DNA from: an uncultured Clostridia bacterium
Lineage (GTDB): Bacteria; Bacillota; Clostridia; Oscillospirales; Acutalibacteraceae
Direction of reading: 5' to 3'
Length of the DNA: 8,429 nucleotides
NCBI GenBank assembly: GCA_947628595.1
Contig: CANRAN010000055.1
Location: 1-8,429 of the forward strand
A program made the position numbers and the translations under genes. Positions 1 through 6,165 of this stretch are shown here, piece after piece. The notes beneath the pieces are model-generated. The model was not told the DNA's origin, did no database searches, and saw only the letters and a program-made list of their open reading frames with translations. Numbering within the stretch: the stretch's first letter is position 1; the number at the start of each line of letters is the position of its first letter.

Positions 1-613
1 CCGTATTAACAGGATATATTTCAAGCCCTACCATACGGAAATACTTACGGGCAAGCTTACAGGCTTCTCCGATATATTTTACATCACTCTGACTTCTGCT
101 TTCTCCCGTCAAAATAAGGATCTCCTCCATGCCGCTGTCTGCTATAATTTTCATTTCATGCTCAATCTGTTCCATTGAAAGCTTCATGCGTTTAATATGA
201 TTATAGCAGTTAAAACCGCAATAAACACAGTAATTTTCACAATAGTTTGCAATATAAAGCGGCGTAAAAACATACACTGTGTTACCGAAATGCTTACCTG
301 TTTCAAGTCTTGCCCTTTCAGCCATATTCTCCAGAAACGGTGCTGCCGCAGGTGAAAGCAATGCCTTGAAATCTTCAATACTGCAAGTATCATGTTCAAG
401 TGCGGTTCTAACGTCCTTTGCGGTATATTTTTCGGGAGAATATTCATTCATCTGTGAAATAACCTTTTCACGAATATCGGACTTTATCTCCTCCATGCCG
501 GGCAGATATTCCATGTGATTTTTACGGCAGCTCGGATCATTTTCCAGACGGTGCTTTCTCTCAAGAGCTTCCGCCGACAAATTACCGGAATCAATAAAAA
601 ACTGATTATCCAT
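1..613 (-). CDS. thiH: 2-iminoacetate synthase ThiH, N-terminal part (cut by window edge)
   Basis: Radical-SAM tyrosine lyase that splits tyrosine into p-cresol and dehydroglycine, the C-N donor for the thiamine thiazole ring; it is cytosolic and works with ThiG. The visible 204 codons start at ATG 613-611 and run off the left edge without a stop. The radical-SAM cluster motif CX3CX2C is complete at C125, C129 and C132, in the context NYCENYCVYCGF, preceded by FGNTVYVFTPLYIAN as in ThiH. A ThiH-typical stretch, SIEDFKALLSPAAAPFLE, lies at residues 78-95, and LTGE follows the cluster. thiG ends 12 bp upstream and GGGGGAG precedes the ATG with a short 3-nt gap. From memory, E. coli ThiH has its first cluster cysteine near residue 85, so about 40 extra residues are present here. 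A later start at M34 or M40 has no visible ribosome site. Identity is secure; the exact start is less so. Confidence 0.93.
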   Translation of the reverse strand, partial: MDNQFFIDSGNLSAEALERKHRLENDPSCRKNHMEYLPGMEEIKSDIREKVISQMNEYSPEKYTAKDVRTALEHDTCSIEDFKALLSPAAAPFLENMAERARLETGKHFGNTVYVFTPLYIANYCENYCVYCGFNCYNHIKRMKLSMEQIEHEMKIIADSGMEEILILTGESRSQSDVKYIGEACKLARKYFRMVGLEIYPVNT

Positions 614-625
614 CTTCTCTCCCCC

Positions 626-1393
626 TCAGTCACGCAGAAATCCGGTCAGCGGATCCGATGCGGCAGAACCACGGATAAGCACACGACCAAGACCTGCTAA
701 ATATGCTTTCCTGCCTGCTTCAATAGCCTGTCTGAAAGCAGCAGCCATAAGCGGCAGATTTCCGGCTGTTGCAAGTGCAGTATTTGCCATAATTGCAGCT
801 GCACCCATTTCCATAGCCTCACAAGCCTGCGAGGGCCTTCCTATCCCTGCATCAACTATAACAGGCAAATCAATCTCATCAATGAGAATCTGTATAAAAT
901 CTTTTGTTACAAGACCCTTATTCGAGCCTATCGGAGAAGCCAAAGGCATAATCGTTGCCGCACCGGCATTTACAAGATCCCTTGCTGCATTCAGATCGGG
1001 GTACATATATGGCATAACCACAAAACCTTCTTTTGCGAGAATTTCAGTAGCCTTTATGGTTTCCGTGTTATCGGGCAAAAGATATTTTGCGTCACGCATT
1101 ATCTCAACCTTTATGAAGTTACCGCATCCAAGCTCCCTTGCAAGTCTTGCTATCCTCACTGCTTCCACCGCATTTCTTGCGCCCGAGGTATTCGGCAGAA
1201 GTGTGACCCCTTTCGGAATAAAATCAAGTATATTTTCCTTTTCCTTGGTATTTGCACGTCGTACTGCAAGAGTTATAATCTCTGCCCCTGCATAACGCAC
1301 AGCTGCTTCGATAAGCTTGAGAGAATACTTACCCGAACCGAGAATGAAACGGGAGTTGAACTCATGTTCCCCTATTATCAATTTATCATCCAT
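626..1393 (-). CDS. thiG: Thiazole synthase ThiG
   Basis: Condenses 1-deoxy-D-xylulose 5-phosphate, dehydroglycine from ThiH and the sulfur of ThiS thiocarboxylate into the thiamine thiazole phosphate. It is a cytosolic (beta/alpha)8-barrel enzyme. The protein has 255 residues, normal for the family. Visible signatures are SRFILGSGKY (14-23), a VRR motif (44-46), LLPNTSG (65-71), the Schiff-base lysine K95 in FIKVEI with E97 beside it, and the phosphate-binding segments MPLASPIGSNKG and PVIVDAGIGRPS followed by ANTALA. The start ATG (1393-1391) is preceded by AGAGGG with a 7-nt gap. thiF ends 22 bp upstream and thiH begins 12 bp downstream, so it lies inside the thi operon. No defect is seen in the catalytic residues. 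Confidence 0.97.
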   Translation of the reverse strand: MDDKLIIGEHEFNSRFILGSGKYSLKLIEAAVRYAGAEIITLAVRRANTKEKENILDFIPKGVTLLPNTSGARNAVEAVRIARLARELGCGNFIKVEIMRDAKYLLPDNTETIKATEILAKEGFVVMPYMYPDLNAARDLVNAGAATIMPLASPIGSNKGLVTKDFIQILIDEIDLPVIVDAGIGRPSQACEAMEMGAAAIMANTALATAGNLPLMAAAFRQAIEAGRKAYLAGLGRVLIRGSAASDPLTGFLRD

Positions 1394-1415
1394 TTATTAT
1401 CCCTCTTTCGTATAA

Positions 1416-2051
1416 TTAAAAATCCTTTTCACCTGCAATTATCCTTATAACGGCATGGGCCTGATGTGCTGCACAAAGCATTACCCTTGAGCACACTAAT
1501 CCCATTCCGTCAGATATATCGCTTATTTCATCACCGCATAATATAAAATGCGAAGTAAGCTTTCTTGTTTTTATCAGGTTAGCTGAGCCGAGCCCTGCCA
1601 TACCCGAGCCGGAAACAAGGTACTTGTCCGACAGCATTTCAAAAACACAGTCAACAAGCATTGATTTTTCCTCCGGACGGTCAAATGCCTCACATATTAT
1701 ATCCGCATTATGTAAAAGTCCGACGATATTATCCGTTGTTACCTTAACATTATGCTGCTCAATCTCAAGATACGGAGCAATCTCTGAAAGATTTTGGGCA
1801 AGTGCATCTGTCTTGCTCATACCTATCTGTTCTGCCTTATACTGCTGTCTATGAAGATTTGTAATGTCAACCATGTCAAAATCGATAAGAATAAGCTTAC
1901 CTATTCCCACCCTTGCAAGGCTTACTGCAATATTTGAGCCGAGTCCTCCCAAGCCGCATATTGCAACTGTTGCACCCGACAATTTCTTTTGCAGTTCCTC
2001 TCCGTGTCTTTCTGTTAATGTCCTCTGCCATTCTTCCCTTGTCGGAATCAT
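1416..2051 (-). CDS. thiF: ThiS adenylyltransferase ThiF, short clostridial type
   Basis: E1-like enzyme that uses ATP to adenylate the C-terminal glycine of ThiS before sulfur is loaded. It has 211 residues. The nucleotide-binding loop GLGGLGSN lies at 33-40, the acidic pair D57/D59 follows beta-strand 2, and NLHRQQ (65-70) supplies the arginine finger R68. K80 and D124 fit the conserved ATP/Mg positions. E. coli ThiF is about 250 residues and has two CXXC zinc pairs. Here no CXXC occurs, only scattered cysteines at 32, 120, 135, 172, 187 and 193. The short form matches what I recall as the ThiF 'family 2' subgroup common in Clostridia, so I read it as complete. The start lies 3 bp after the thiS stop, suggesting translational coupling. 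MoeB/HesA relatives are alternatives, but the adjacent thiS settles the role. Confidence 0.94.
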   Translation of the reverse strand: MIPTREEWQRTLTERHGEELQKKLSGATVAICGLGGLGSNIAVSLARVGIGKLILIDFDMVDITNLHRQQYKAEQIGMSKTDALAQNLSEIAPYLEIEQHNVKVTTDNIVGLLHNADIICEAFDRPEEKSMLVDCVFEMLSDKYLVSGSGMAGLGSANLIKTRKLTSHFILCGDEISDISDGMGLVCSRVMLCAAHQAHAVIRIIAGEKDF

Positions 2052-2054
2052 ACG

Positions 2055-2249
2055 TCAGCCACCCCCGACAAAGCTTACTATCTCTAATATGTCACCGTCT
2101 TTTAAAATCACCTTATTATAGGCTGACTTTGGTACAATTTCCTCATTTCTCTCCACAGCAATTATGACGGGGTCAAATGAGGTTGTTTCAAGATATTCCG
2201 CCAATGTCTTACCGTCAACGGGAAGAAACTCACCGTTTATCTTTACCAT
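2055..2249 (-). CDS. thiS: Sulfur carrier protein ThiS
   Basis: Small ubiquitin-like (beta-grasp) protein that carries sulfur as a C-terminal thiocarboxylate to thiazole synthase. It has 64 residues, the usual length, and ends SFVGGG. The terminal Gly-Gly is the residue pair that ThiF adenylates. It begins MVKINGE, a typical first beta-strand. AAGGAG lies 10 nt before the start codon. thiE ends 21 bp upstream and thiF starts 3 bp downstream. The small size and diagnostic tail next to thiF and thiG make the call secure. MoaD-type carriers also end in GG but would sit with molybdopterin genes. Confidence 0.96.
   Translation of the reverse strand: MVKINGEFLPVDGKTLAEYLETTSFDPVIIAVERNEEIVPKSAYNKVILKDGDILEIVSFVGGG
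2059..2066 (-). promoter_or_regulatory. thiF ribosome binding site embedded in the thiS Gly-Gly codons
   Basis: The only purine-rich stretch before the thiF ATG reads GGGGGTGG on the minus strand, 7 nt from the start. It is made of the last three glycine codons of thiS. The match to a consensus Shine-Dalgarno is imperfect because a T interrupts it. Initiation at thiF may therefore depend partly on ribosomes that have just ended at the thiS TGA. Confidence 0.55.
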
Positions 2250-2270
2250 ATATATACATCTCCTTGTAAA

Positions 2271-2918
2271 TCAATTTCTGTTACTCACCGTATTCCGTGC
2301 AAGGCTCAATAATTCGGCGGTTGCTTTTCCGATATCTCCTGCGGCAAAAATTGCGGAAACAACCGCAACCCCATCTATGCCGCTGCCCCTCAGCAGACCT
2401 ATATTATCAGCCGATATTCCGCCGATTGCCACTATCGGGACATCAACTGCACTGCAAATCTCCTTGAGACTTTCGAGCGGCATATTACATACATTTTTCT
2501 TTGTTAAACTGCCGAACACCGCTCCGACACCGAGATAATCCGCACCGTCACGTACAGCCCTCACAGCCTCCTCAGTATTATGTGCAGATACACCGATTAT
2601 CATATCGTCACCGACACGCCTGCGCACTTCCGATGGGCTCATATCGTCCTGTCCTACGTGTACACCGTCTGCACCGCACCGTACGGCAATTTCAACATAA
2701 TCATTAATTATAAATGGCACACTGTATTCATGGCACAGATTGCAAATTTCAACAGCTTCCTTAAAAAAAGCTTCCTCATCCGGCTCCTTATCACGAAGCT
2801 GAACACAGGTAACACCGTTTTCAAGGGCAGTTCTGACCTGCTCATAAAGACTCATTTTCCCTGTCCATGCCCTGTCCGTTACTGCATACAGCAGCATAGT
2901 TTTTCTATCGGGCTTCAT
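2271..2918 (-). CDS. thiE: Thiamine-phosphate synthase ThiE
   Basis: Couples hydroxymethylpyrimidine diphosphate with thiazole phosphate to form thiamine phosphate, releasing diphosphate. It is a cytosolic TIM barrel of 215 residues, a normal length. Signatures are YAVTD (11-15), VQLRDK (39-44), IND (71-73), the GVHVGQDD loop (85-92) with Mg-ligand aspartates, IGVSAH (108-113), GVGAVF...TKK (130-141) with K140, and VAIGGIS near the phosphate site. The common PTxTK loop reads GSLTK here; serine replaces the first threonine, a conservative change that keeps the hydroxyl. The start ATG (2918-2916) follows GTGAGGTGAGGTA, a good ribosome site, and lies 22 bp beyond the poly-T tract of the riboswitch terminator. 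It is the first gene of the operon, directly under riboswitch control. Confidence 0.96.
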   Translation of the reverse strand: MKPDRKTMLLYAVTDRAWTGKMSLYEQVRTALENGVTCVQLRDKEPDEEAFFKEAVEICNLCHEYSVPFIINDYVEIAVRCGADGVHVGQDDMSPSEVRRRVGDDMIIGVSAHNTEEAVRAVRDGADYLGVGAVFGSLTKKNVCNMPLESLKEICSAVDVPIVAIGGISADNIGLLRGSGIDGVAVVSAIFAAGDIGKATAELLSLARNTVSNRN

Positions 2919-2941
2919 TACCTCACCTCACTCAGATAAAC

Positions 2942-2973
2942 AAAAAATCGGGGACACTGCTGCCATGCCCCCG
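2942..2973 (-). terminator. Intrinsic terminator of the TPP riboswitch
   Basis: On the minus strand CGGGGGCA pairs with TGTCCCCG, giving an 8-bp stem with one G-U pair and a 9-nt loop. The stem is followed by A and a run of six T. It lies between the aptamer and thiE, so it can stop transcription before the first gene when the aptamer is TPP-bound. Read on the plus strand there is no T-tract, so it works only for the minus strand. Confidence 0.9.
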
Positions 2974-2983
2974 AAGAATTTAT

Positions 2984-3075
2984 TGCAGTTTCCTACGGCG
3001 GCATTATCCGCATCAGGTATAAGGGTCGAAGGTCATACCCTCCTCTCAGCCTGTCACACAAGCTCCCCCAAACAA
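2984..3075 (-). ncRNA. TPP riboswitch (THI-box) aptamer
   Basis: Cis-acting RNA that binds thiamine pyrophosphate and controls the thi operon. On the minus strand it shows the conserved order: GGGGGAGC (3069-3062); helix P2 GCTTG/CAGGC; the pyrimidine-sensing CTGAGA (3049-3044); P3 AGGGT/ACCCT; then ACCTGAT and GGATAATGCC...CGTAGGA (within 3018-2991), which form the diphosphate-binding P4/P5 side. P4 is GCGG/CCGC. The closing helix P1 is weak: GTTT (3073-3070) with AAAC (2991-2988) is what can be seen. The adjacent terminator implies control by transcription attenuation, off when TPP is high. Outer boundaries are uncertain by a few bases. Confidence 0.96.
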
Positions 3076-3080
3076 GTATT

Positions 3081-3109
3081 ATTATACATTAAAATTCCGC
3101 TAATTACAA
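3081..3109 (-). promoter_or_regulatory. Sigma-A type promoter of the thi operon
   Basis: On the minus strand TTGTAA (3109-3104, four of six consensus -35 bases) is separated by exactly 17 bp from a perfect TATAAT (3086-3081). Transcription would start around 3072-3077, at the edge of the riboswitch P1 helix, so the aptamer would form at the very 5' end of the transcript. Position and spacing are as expected. The start site itself is inferred. Confidence 0.85.
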
Positions 3110-3160
3110 GCACTATAAACGTTGTATATGAAATATGCCTCTAAATCAAATACTGCCTTT

Positions 3161-4933
3161 TCAATATTGTATAAATTGAGTACACCTTTCAGTTTGTGCA
3201 TTAAGACGGGAAATTGCAGTCCTTATCTGTTCAATGTCATTTTCCGTCATTTTGTCGGGCTTTATTGAGGTAATCAGTCTTTGCAGTTCATTGATATCCG
3301 CCTTGAGCTGCTTCTTATCCTCTCTGGGAAGTTTTTTCTTTGATTTATCAAGCACTTCCTGCGCCCCTATAACAGCCTTGTTCGCCTCCTCATTTACCTT
3401 GAAAAGAATGCGTCGTATTCCGTCCTGTGCGGCATACTGCTTTGCATCACGTATTGCCTGCTCTATTTCCTCGTCCGACATACGCTCATTATCGTTTATT
3501 GTAATTGATTGTGCCTTTCCTGTGTCGAGATCCTTTGCAGACACCTTTAATATTCCATTGGCATCAATATCAAAGGTTACCTCTATCTGCGGTACACCCG
3601 CAGGTGCCCTTTTAATTCCGTTCAATCTGAATTTTCCGATAGACTTGTTATCCCTTGCCATCGGACGTTCTCCTTGAAGCACATTGATTTCAACATTCCG
3701 TTGGTACGGCGAGGCAGTGGAGAATATCTGAGAATAATGTATAGGCAGTGTTGTATTGCGTTCCACAAGCCTTGTCGCTACGCCGCCCACGGTTTCAATA
3801 GAAAGGCTCAGCGGTGTAACGTCAAGCAGAAGTATATTATCCCCTCCGCCGTATAATGTTAATGTTCCTCCCGAAAGGGTATTTCCCTGAGCGGCAGCAC
3901 CCTGTGCGACACATTCATCAGGGTTGATATTCTTTGACGGAATTATACCTGTAAGTTCCCTGACCTTTTCCTGTACAGCAGGAATACGTGTCGAGCCTCC
4001 TACCAATATAACCCTCTGCAGCTCTGAAGCGGCAATTCCGGCATCTGTCAATGCATTTCTCACGGGAATTGCTGTCCTGTCAACAAGGTCTCTTGTAAGC
4101 TCATTGAATTTCGAGCGTGTCAAGGTATATTCAAAATTTACCGGCTTACCGTTATCAACTGACAGATACGGCAACACGATATAAGATGTTTCAGATGAGG
4201 ACAACTCCTTCTTAGCCTGCTCCGCCGCTTCACTGACACGCTGACGTGCGGCGGGATCCTGTCGTATATCTACATGACATTCCCTTTTTATTACATCGGC
4301 AAGGTAACCTATTATCCGTTCGTCAAAATCATCGCCGCCGAGGTGATTATCTCCGTTAGTAGCAAGAACCTCAATAACATTTTCACCGATTTCAATTATT
4401 GATACATCAAAGGTACCTCCGCCGAGGTCGTAAACCATAATTTTCTGCGGAGTTCCGTTATCAAGTCCATATGCAAGAGCCGCACTTGTCGGCTCATTAA
4501 TTATACGAAGAACATTAAGTCCTGCAATACGTCCCGCATCCTTTGTTGCCTGACGCTGGATATCATTGAAATATGCCGGAACGGTTATAACCGCATCCGT
4601 GACAGTTTCACCGATATAATTTTCCGCATCCCTTTTAAGCTTTGACAGGATAATTGAGCTGATTTCCTGCGGAGAATATGCCTTGCCGTCAACGGTAAAT
4701 CTCCAGTCCGTTCCCATATGACGTTTTACGGAGCTTACTGTCCTTGCACTGTTAGTAATAGCCTGTCTGAGGGCAGCCTCACCGACAAGCCTTTCGCCCT
4801 CCTTTGTAAAAGCTACGACACTTGGAGTTGTTCTGCCCCCCTTTTCATTTGGAATTATAACCGGAGTTCCCGCTTCCACAACAGAAACGCAGCTGTTTGT
4901 TGTTCCGAGGTCAATTCCTATTGTTTTACCCAT
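3161..4933 (-). CDS. DnaK-family Hsp70 chaperone, probable paralogue
   Basis: ATP-driven Hsp70 chaperone of 590 residues, cytosolic by sequence. The ATPase domain (about 1-365) carries the Hsp70 signatures IDLGTTNS (7-14), VYDLGGGTFDVS (167-178) and VILVGGSTRIP (308-318). The hydrophobic linker LLLDVTP (368-374) leads into a beta substrate-binding domain (about 375-480) with VLQGER and a helical lid (about 485-590). Compared with housekeeping Firmicutes DnaK, it has I125 in the usually NDA/NDS-QRQATK segment, NEPTS instead of NEPTA, VAQGAA instead of VALGAA, a glycine-rich insert (LYGGGDN, 360-366) before the linker, and no acidic disordered C-terminal tail. The ATG follows AAGGA with an 8-nt gap, 21 bp after the dnaJ-like gene. 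No hrcA or grpE is adjacent and no CIRCE operator is visible, so I infer a second, specialised DnaK serving the neighbouring J-protein. Confidence 0.92.
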   Translation of the reverse strand: MGKTIGIDLGTTNSCVSVVEAGTPVIIPNEKGGRTTPSVVAFTKEGERLVGEAALRQAITNSARTVSSVKRHMGTDWRFTVDGKAYSPQEISSIILSKLKRDAENYIGETVTDAVITVPAYFNDIQRQATKDAGRIAGLNVLRIINEPTSAALAYGLDNGTPQKIMVYDLGGGTFDVSIIEIGENVIEVLATNGDNHLGGDDFDERIIGYLADVIKRECHVDIRQDPAARQRVSEAAEQAKKELSSSETSYIVLPYLSVDNGKPVNFEYTLTRSKFNELTRDLVDRTAIPVRNALTDAGIAASELQRVILVGGSTRIPAVQEKVRELTGIIPSKNINPDECVAQGAAAQGNTLSGGTLTLYGGGDNILLLDVTPLSLSIETVGGVATRLVERNTTLPIHYSQIFSTASPYQRNVEINVLQGERPMARDNKSIGKFRLNGIKRAPAGVPQIEVTFDIDANGILKVSAKDLDTGKAQSITINDNERMSDEEIEQAIRDAKQYAAQDGIRRILFKVNEEANKAVIGAQEVLDKSKKKLPREDKKQLKADINELQRLITSIKPDKMTENDIEQIRTAISRLNAQTERCTQFIQY

Positions 4934-4954
4934 ACTCCTCTTCCTTCCCTATTA

Positions 4955-5710
4955 TCAAAATCTGAAGCCATACATCAGAAAGCTTAACAAAAACATAATC
5001 AAACGTAAAATTATAATGCCGAGCATAACTTTAAAGAAACATCCCAGCGGGGAAATTACCACTCCGGAATTATATGCCCCTGTTTCACTGCGTGCTTCCT
5101 GAAATATTTCCTGTCTGAACTGTCTGTACATAGGATTTTCCGTATTCATCTGAATAGCACGCTCAATCATATCCTGTGCACGGGATAATTCTCCGTTCCC
5201 CTTATATGCCGCCGCACTGACATAGTACCAGCGGTCGTTCCTGTATGTGCTTGTCATTTTCGAGAGGATATCCACAGCCTGCGCAAATTGTCCCCTCTGT
5301 ACTGCATCTATTGCCCTGACAAGCTCAGGCGGATCTCCCGACTGTGGCTTAGGGGATGTATCATATCCCATTGAGCCAAAACCGAAAAAATCCGAGAAAT
5401 CGAAGCCGCCGAAATCGCTCGTCCAGCCCCCGTAGCTCTGAGAATTATTCTGCTGCCCATAACCATATCCGGAATAACCGCTGTTATTCTGCTGACGCTG
5501 CGTTTCCCGTTTTTGTCGTGCCTCATATTTTTCGGGATTACGGAGCATATCATATGCCTGATTAATTTCATTCATTTTCTGAGCCGCTATGGGGTCATCA
5601 GGATGCAGATCAGGATGATATTCCTTAGCCTTTTTCCTGTAAGCCCTCTTAATCTCATCCTCGGTTGCATTGCGTGAAATTCCTAATACCTTATATGGAT
5701 CCTCAATCAT
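4955..5710 (-). CDS. Membrane-anchored J-domain protein with TPR-like region
   Basis: Hsp40-type co-chaperone of 251 residues, predicted to stimulate the ATPase of an Hsp70, most likely the dnaK-like gene 21 bp downstream. The J domain occupies about 3-68, with the essential HPD at 32-34 and the helix-III segment NEINQAYDML (47-56). Residues 75-120 are a Gly/Tyr/Gln/Asn-rich linker ending in a GGFDFSDFFGFG segment, like a G/F region. Residues 128-205 look like two or three TPR-type helical repeats. One hydrophobic segment (about 222-246) ends five residues from the C-terminus, suggesting a tail anchor with the J domain in the cytosol. The zinc-finger and client-binding domains of true DnaJ are absent, so the symbol dnaJ is not justified. 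The start (ATG 5710-5708) has AAGGAG 7 nt upstream. An ATG 42 bp earlier lacks a ribosome site and would overlap the preceding gene. Confidence 0.9.
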   Translation of the reverse strand: MIEDPYKVLGISRNATEDEIKRAYRKKAKEYHPDLHPDDPIAAQKMNEINQAYDMLRNPEKYEARQKRETQRQQNNSGYSGYGYGQQNNSQSYGGWTSDFGGFDFSDFFGFGSMGYDTSPKPQSGDPPELVRAIDAVQRGQFAQAVDILSKMTSTYRNDRWYYVSAAAYKGNGELSRAQDMIERAIQMNTENPMYRQFRQEIFQEARSETGAYNSGVVISPLGCFFKVMLGIIILRLIMFLLSFLMYGFRF

Positions 5711-5721
5711 AATATAGCTCC

Positions 5722-6147
5722 TTATGTTTTCTTCACAAAGCTGTTCTGACATTTCGGACAGTTAATTTTTATTTTTCTGCCCCTCGCAGGCTTTGTTATA
5801 CGGATTGTTGCCCTACAACTCGGACATTTATAATATTTGTGAGTTTTCCGCTCAACCCATTTATTTTTCATCAAAACAAAATTCTGCCTGACATTTCCTT
5901 TTATCATCAGGTATTTATTTCTTTCTGCCTGCCGCTTATATATATTCCTCGAAAAGAAACGGAACCATGTCCATATAAGCAGCACAAAGCCGACAAAATA
6001 CAGTATAAAAAGCGGTGGTATTAATATGGAAAGCAGGAGCATGATAATTCCGATAACAGAGACGAAATAGGATAGCTCATCCATTCCGTACCGCCCACGC
6101 ATAAATGTCCGCAACTTATAACCAATGCTTCCGAAAAAGTTTTTCAT
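5722..6147 (-). CDS. Small membrane protein with C-terminal zinc ribbon
   Basis: Unassigned protein of 141 residues. A basic N-terminal segment with GRYGMDEL (18-25) precedes two hydrophobic helices (about 28-43 and 46-65), separated by a PP turn and probably forming a membrane hairpin. A basic stretch (66-105) follows, then a zinc-ribbon-like domain with CPSC (108-111) and CPKC (130-133), able to bind one Zn ion by four cysteines. The basic flanks suggest both ends face the cytosol. Small proteins of this plan are, from memory, common beside J-domain genes in Clostridia, but I know no defined function. GGTGAGG lies 4 nt before the ATG, 18 bp after the ABC gene. Its TAA stop forms part of the TAAGGAG ribosome site of the J-protein gene, implying coupled expression. 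A role as membrane partner or client receptor for the chaperone pair is inference only. Confidence 0.85.
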   Translation of the reverse strand: MKNFFGSIGYKLRTFMRGRYGMDELSYFVSVIGIIMLLLSILIPPLFILYFVGFVLLIWTWFRFFSRNIYKRQAERNKYLMIKGNVRQNFVLMKNKWVERKTHKYYKCPSCRATIRITKPARGRKIKINCPKCQNSFVKKT

Positions 6148-6165
6148 TTTTCCTCACCCCATAAG

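Noticed and set aside
882..1295. A 137-codon plus-strand open frame
   Set aside because: It is antisense to thiG, which has full family signatures. It has no recognisable domain of its own and is a shadow frame.
2499..2513. ThiE loop GSLTK instead of PTxTK as a sign of an inactive enzyme
   Set aside because: Serine replaces threonine with the hydroxyl kept, K140 and all other motifs are present, and the gene heads an intact operon. It is more likely natural variation.
3120..3145. Possible terminator hairpin after the dnaK-like gene (GCATAT/ATATAC on the minus strand)
   Set aside because: Only four A-T pairs around a 3-nt loop with a mismatch and no T-tract; too weak to call.
3076..3160. CIRCE or other heat-shock operator near the dnaK-like gene
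   Set aside because: No TTAGCACTC-N9-GAGTGCTAA type inverted repeat is visible here or in the short gaps between the chaperone genes. The operon promoter is outside the window.
5711..5752. Longer N-terminus for the J-domain protein starting at 5752
   Set aside because: It would overlap the zinc-ribbon gene and has no ribosome site. The ATG at 5710 has AAGGAG at ideal spacing directly before the J domain.
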